Below are positions 62,431 through 64,000 of a DNA stretch of 64,000 nt, one piece after another; position 1 is the first letter of the stretch; each line of letters opens with the position of its first letter. The notes under the pieces were generated by a model that saw only the letters and a program-made list of their open reading frames with translations, did no database searches and had not been told where the DNA came from. The stretch comes from Bifidobacterium breve (GTDB lineage: Bacteria > Actinomycetota > Acidimicrobiia > IMCC26256 > JAENVU01). A program made the position numbers and the translations under genes. Location of the stretch: contig CAMBEL010000003.1 of the NCBI GenBank assembly GCA_945865605.1, positions 1 to 64,000 on the forward strand, written 5' to 3'.

Positions 62431-63099
62431 ATGGAGATGCCCCAATCGGGCCAATACTTCGGGTTGACACGGTCCGCTCACTACGAGACATCTGATGTAC
62501 GCATCGACAAACTCGTCGTCGGCCCGTTCGAGAACAATGTGTTCTTGCTCCGATGCAAAAGCACCGGCGCTGCCGTCATCCTCGATGCCGCCAACGAACA
62601 CGAGTTGCTTGTCGAGGTGAGCAGGGCGACAGGGGTGAGCCGAGTCTTCACAACGCATGGCCATTGGGACCACATCCAAGCTGTCGAAGCAATGCGCGAC
62701 GCAGGTATCGACATCGGTATTTCAACCCAAGACGCATCGATGCTGCCTGCTTACGACTTTACGCTTTCAGACGACGACCTTCTATCTGTTGGCGACCTTC
62801 GACTGCGCACGATACACACACCCGGTCACACACCTGGCTCTATCTGCTTCCATCTGCTCGGCCACCCTGTGCTGTTCAGCGGCGACACGTTGTTCCCAGG
62901 AGGTCCCGGAACCACCAGTTATGGGGACCTCCTGGGAGCAACGCGCCAAGGCTCCAATTTCGACCAGATCATCACTTCGATCGATCGTCGCCTACTTACG
63001 CTGCCAGTCGAAACGCTCGTGTTGCCGGGCCACGGACTGGACACAACAATTGGTGCAGAGCGACCGCATCTCGATGACTGGGTCGCGCGCGGTTGGTAA
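62431..63099 (+). CDS. MBL-fold metallo-hydrolase (glyoxalase II-like)
   Basis: VFTTHGHWDHIQAVEAMRD; HTPGHTPGSICFHLLGHPVLFSGDTLFPGGPG; LVLPGHGLDTTIG. Confidence 0.93.
   Translation: MEMPQSGQYFGLTRSAHYETSDVRIDKLVVGPFENNVFLLRCKSTGAAVILDAANEHELLVEVSRATGVSRVFTTHGHWDHIQAVEAMRDAGIDIGISTQDASMLPAYDFTLSDDDLLSVGDLRLRTIHTPGHTPGSICFHLLGHPVLFSGDTLFPGGPGTTSYGDLLGATRQGSNFDQIITSIDRRLLTLPVETLVLPGHGLDTTIGAERPHLDDWVARGW
62888..62943. repeat. 20-bp near-perfect inverted repeat with 16-nt loop
   Basis: CGTTGTTCCCAGGAGGTCCC - ggaaccaccagttatg - GGGACCTCCTGGGAGCAACG; the only non-Watson-Crick pair is T/G. Confidence 0.9.
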
Positions 63100-63109
63100 T
63101 CGCACGGTA

Positions 63110-64000
63110 ATGACAAACCTCGGCACAAGATCAATAGCGGTCGTGGTCACCTTCGTCGCGCTCCTAGGAGCTTGCCGCTCCAACGATCAGCCGGCCTCCG
63201 TAGGGGGCAACAACCGAGCACACATAAGCACCGTGAATGTCTCGGAGACCGAGAGAGCCTCATTTCTCGAAATGGCAATACACGGTGGTCCCGACGACGC
63301 AAGCAATCGCAGCGCGACTGCGGCAGTTCAGCGGTGGAAACACAACGTCACCATCGCGTTGAAAGGTGAACCGACCGGTGAGGATCTTCTTCGAGTTCAT
63401 CTAAATACCGCCCTGCTTTCAAAACTCATGGCGCCGCTCACTGTTACCGTTACGGATAAGCCCTCAACTGCGGACATCGTTGTTCACTTCGTAGACAGAA
63501 ACCGGTTCGCTCCGCTTCTCGGTACTCATAAGTACCCGCCCGATGCCGACGGTGTAGCGCAGCCAAGAGTCGGAGACGGCACAAAGCACGGTGGGGAGAT
63601 TCGATCCGTGACAGTGGTCGTCGACAGGAATCTCGGCCAATTCGCGCGCAATCGCGTTACTACCCACGAGTTGCTGCACGCCATCGGCCTCGATCACTCG
63701 ACTTGTGCTTCAAGCATCATGTATGCCGACGGGACCGACGATCCATCTCCCCTTTGGTCGCCCTCGCTTCTAGACCGGCGAATGGTCTCGTTGCTTTATC
63801 GCAGCGAAATCAGGCCTGGAGCCACACTCGCCGCTGTCGACAAAATATTGGTTCCATCGCTTCCTGTCGGAGCACAATGCACAGAGCCGCTTTGGCAATT
63901 GGTCATCGACAACACCGATAACAAGTCATACCTCTGCGAGGCCAGTTCCCAGCAATACCGGCCATGCACCGGCAATCTCACGTTGGAACCCCAGTACCCG
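63110..64000 (+). CDS. Putative secreted lipoprotein with metzincin-like HExxHxxGxxH motif, cut by right edge
   Basis: Open from ATG 63110 to the edge: MTNLGTRSIAVVVTFVALLGACRSNDQPAS (lipobox-like) ..RVTTHELLHAIGLDHSTCASSIMYADGTD.. Absent from the ORF track because there is no stop inside the window. Confidence 0.75.
   Translation, partial: MTNLGTRSIAVVVTFVALLGACRSNDQPASVGGNNRAHISTVNVSETERASFLEMAIHGGPDDASNRSATAAVQRWKHNVTIALKGEPTGEDLLRVHLNTALLSKLMAPLTVTVTDKPSTADIVVHFVDRNRFAPLLGTHKYPPDADGVAQPRVGDGTKHGGEIRSVTVVVDRNLGQFARNRVTTHELLHAIGLDHSTCASSIMYADGTDDPSPLWSPSLLDRRMVSLLYRSEIRPGATLAAVDKILVPSLPVGAQCTEPLWQLVIDNTDNKSYLCEASSQQYRPCTGNLTLEPQYP

Noticed and set aside
62132-62491. 119-aa ORF as an independent gene
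   Set aside because: Only codons from ATG 62311 resemble a protein, and they are the N-terminus of the deleted acyl-CoA dehydrogenase.

Overview
The window is about 64 kb of actinobacterial-type chromosome. Supporting signs are mycothiol- and F420-linked enzymes, a PASTA kinase, a HadA/HadB-like dehydratase pair, and the gene order iscS-mnmA-metE-like-ligA-gatCAB-ilvBNC. It is densely coding, mostly on the minus strand, and mostly housekeeping. Main blocks: plsY (cut by the left edge) and ilvC/ilvN/ilvB/ilvD with a probable ilv attenuator; gatB/gatA/gatC; two MFS transporters; a PASTA Ser/Thr kinase; a MaoC-type dehydratase pair; ligA; mnmA/iscS; a stand-alone methylmalonyl-CoA mutase subunit; a compact Tad/Flp pilus operon including a 50-aa pilin-like ORF missing from the ORF track; a BldC-like HTH; LysM and L,D-transpeptidase wall proteins; sirtuin; a rhodanese-MoeB fusion; a cupredoxin/beta-helix protein; pepA; a PduO-type adenosyltransferase; metH; a LipB-LipA fusion beside E2 and Lpd; a flippase/glycosyltransferase cluster; acyl-CoA dehydrogenases, one apparently internally deleted; an MBL-fold hydrolase; and an edge-truncated lipoprotein with a metzincin-like motif. 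I saw no CRISPR array, transposase, tRNA or rRNA. I cannot point to a clearly new defence or biosynthetic system. The best second-look items are the ilv leader peptide/attenuator, the LipB-LipA fusion, a 20-bp inverted repeat inside the MBL gene, the internally deleted acyl-CoA dehydrogenase, the glycosyltransferase with no canonical start codon, and the cupredoxin-beta-helix fusion. All calls come from reading the sequence; no searches were run.
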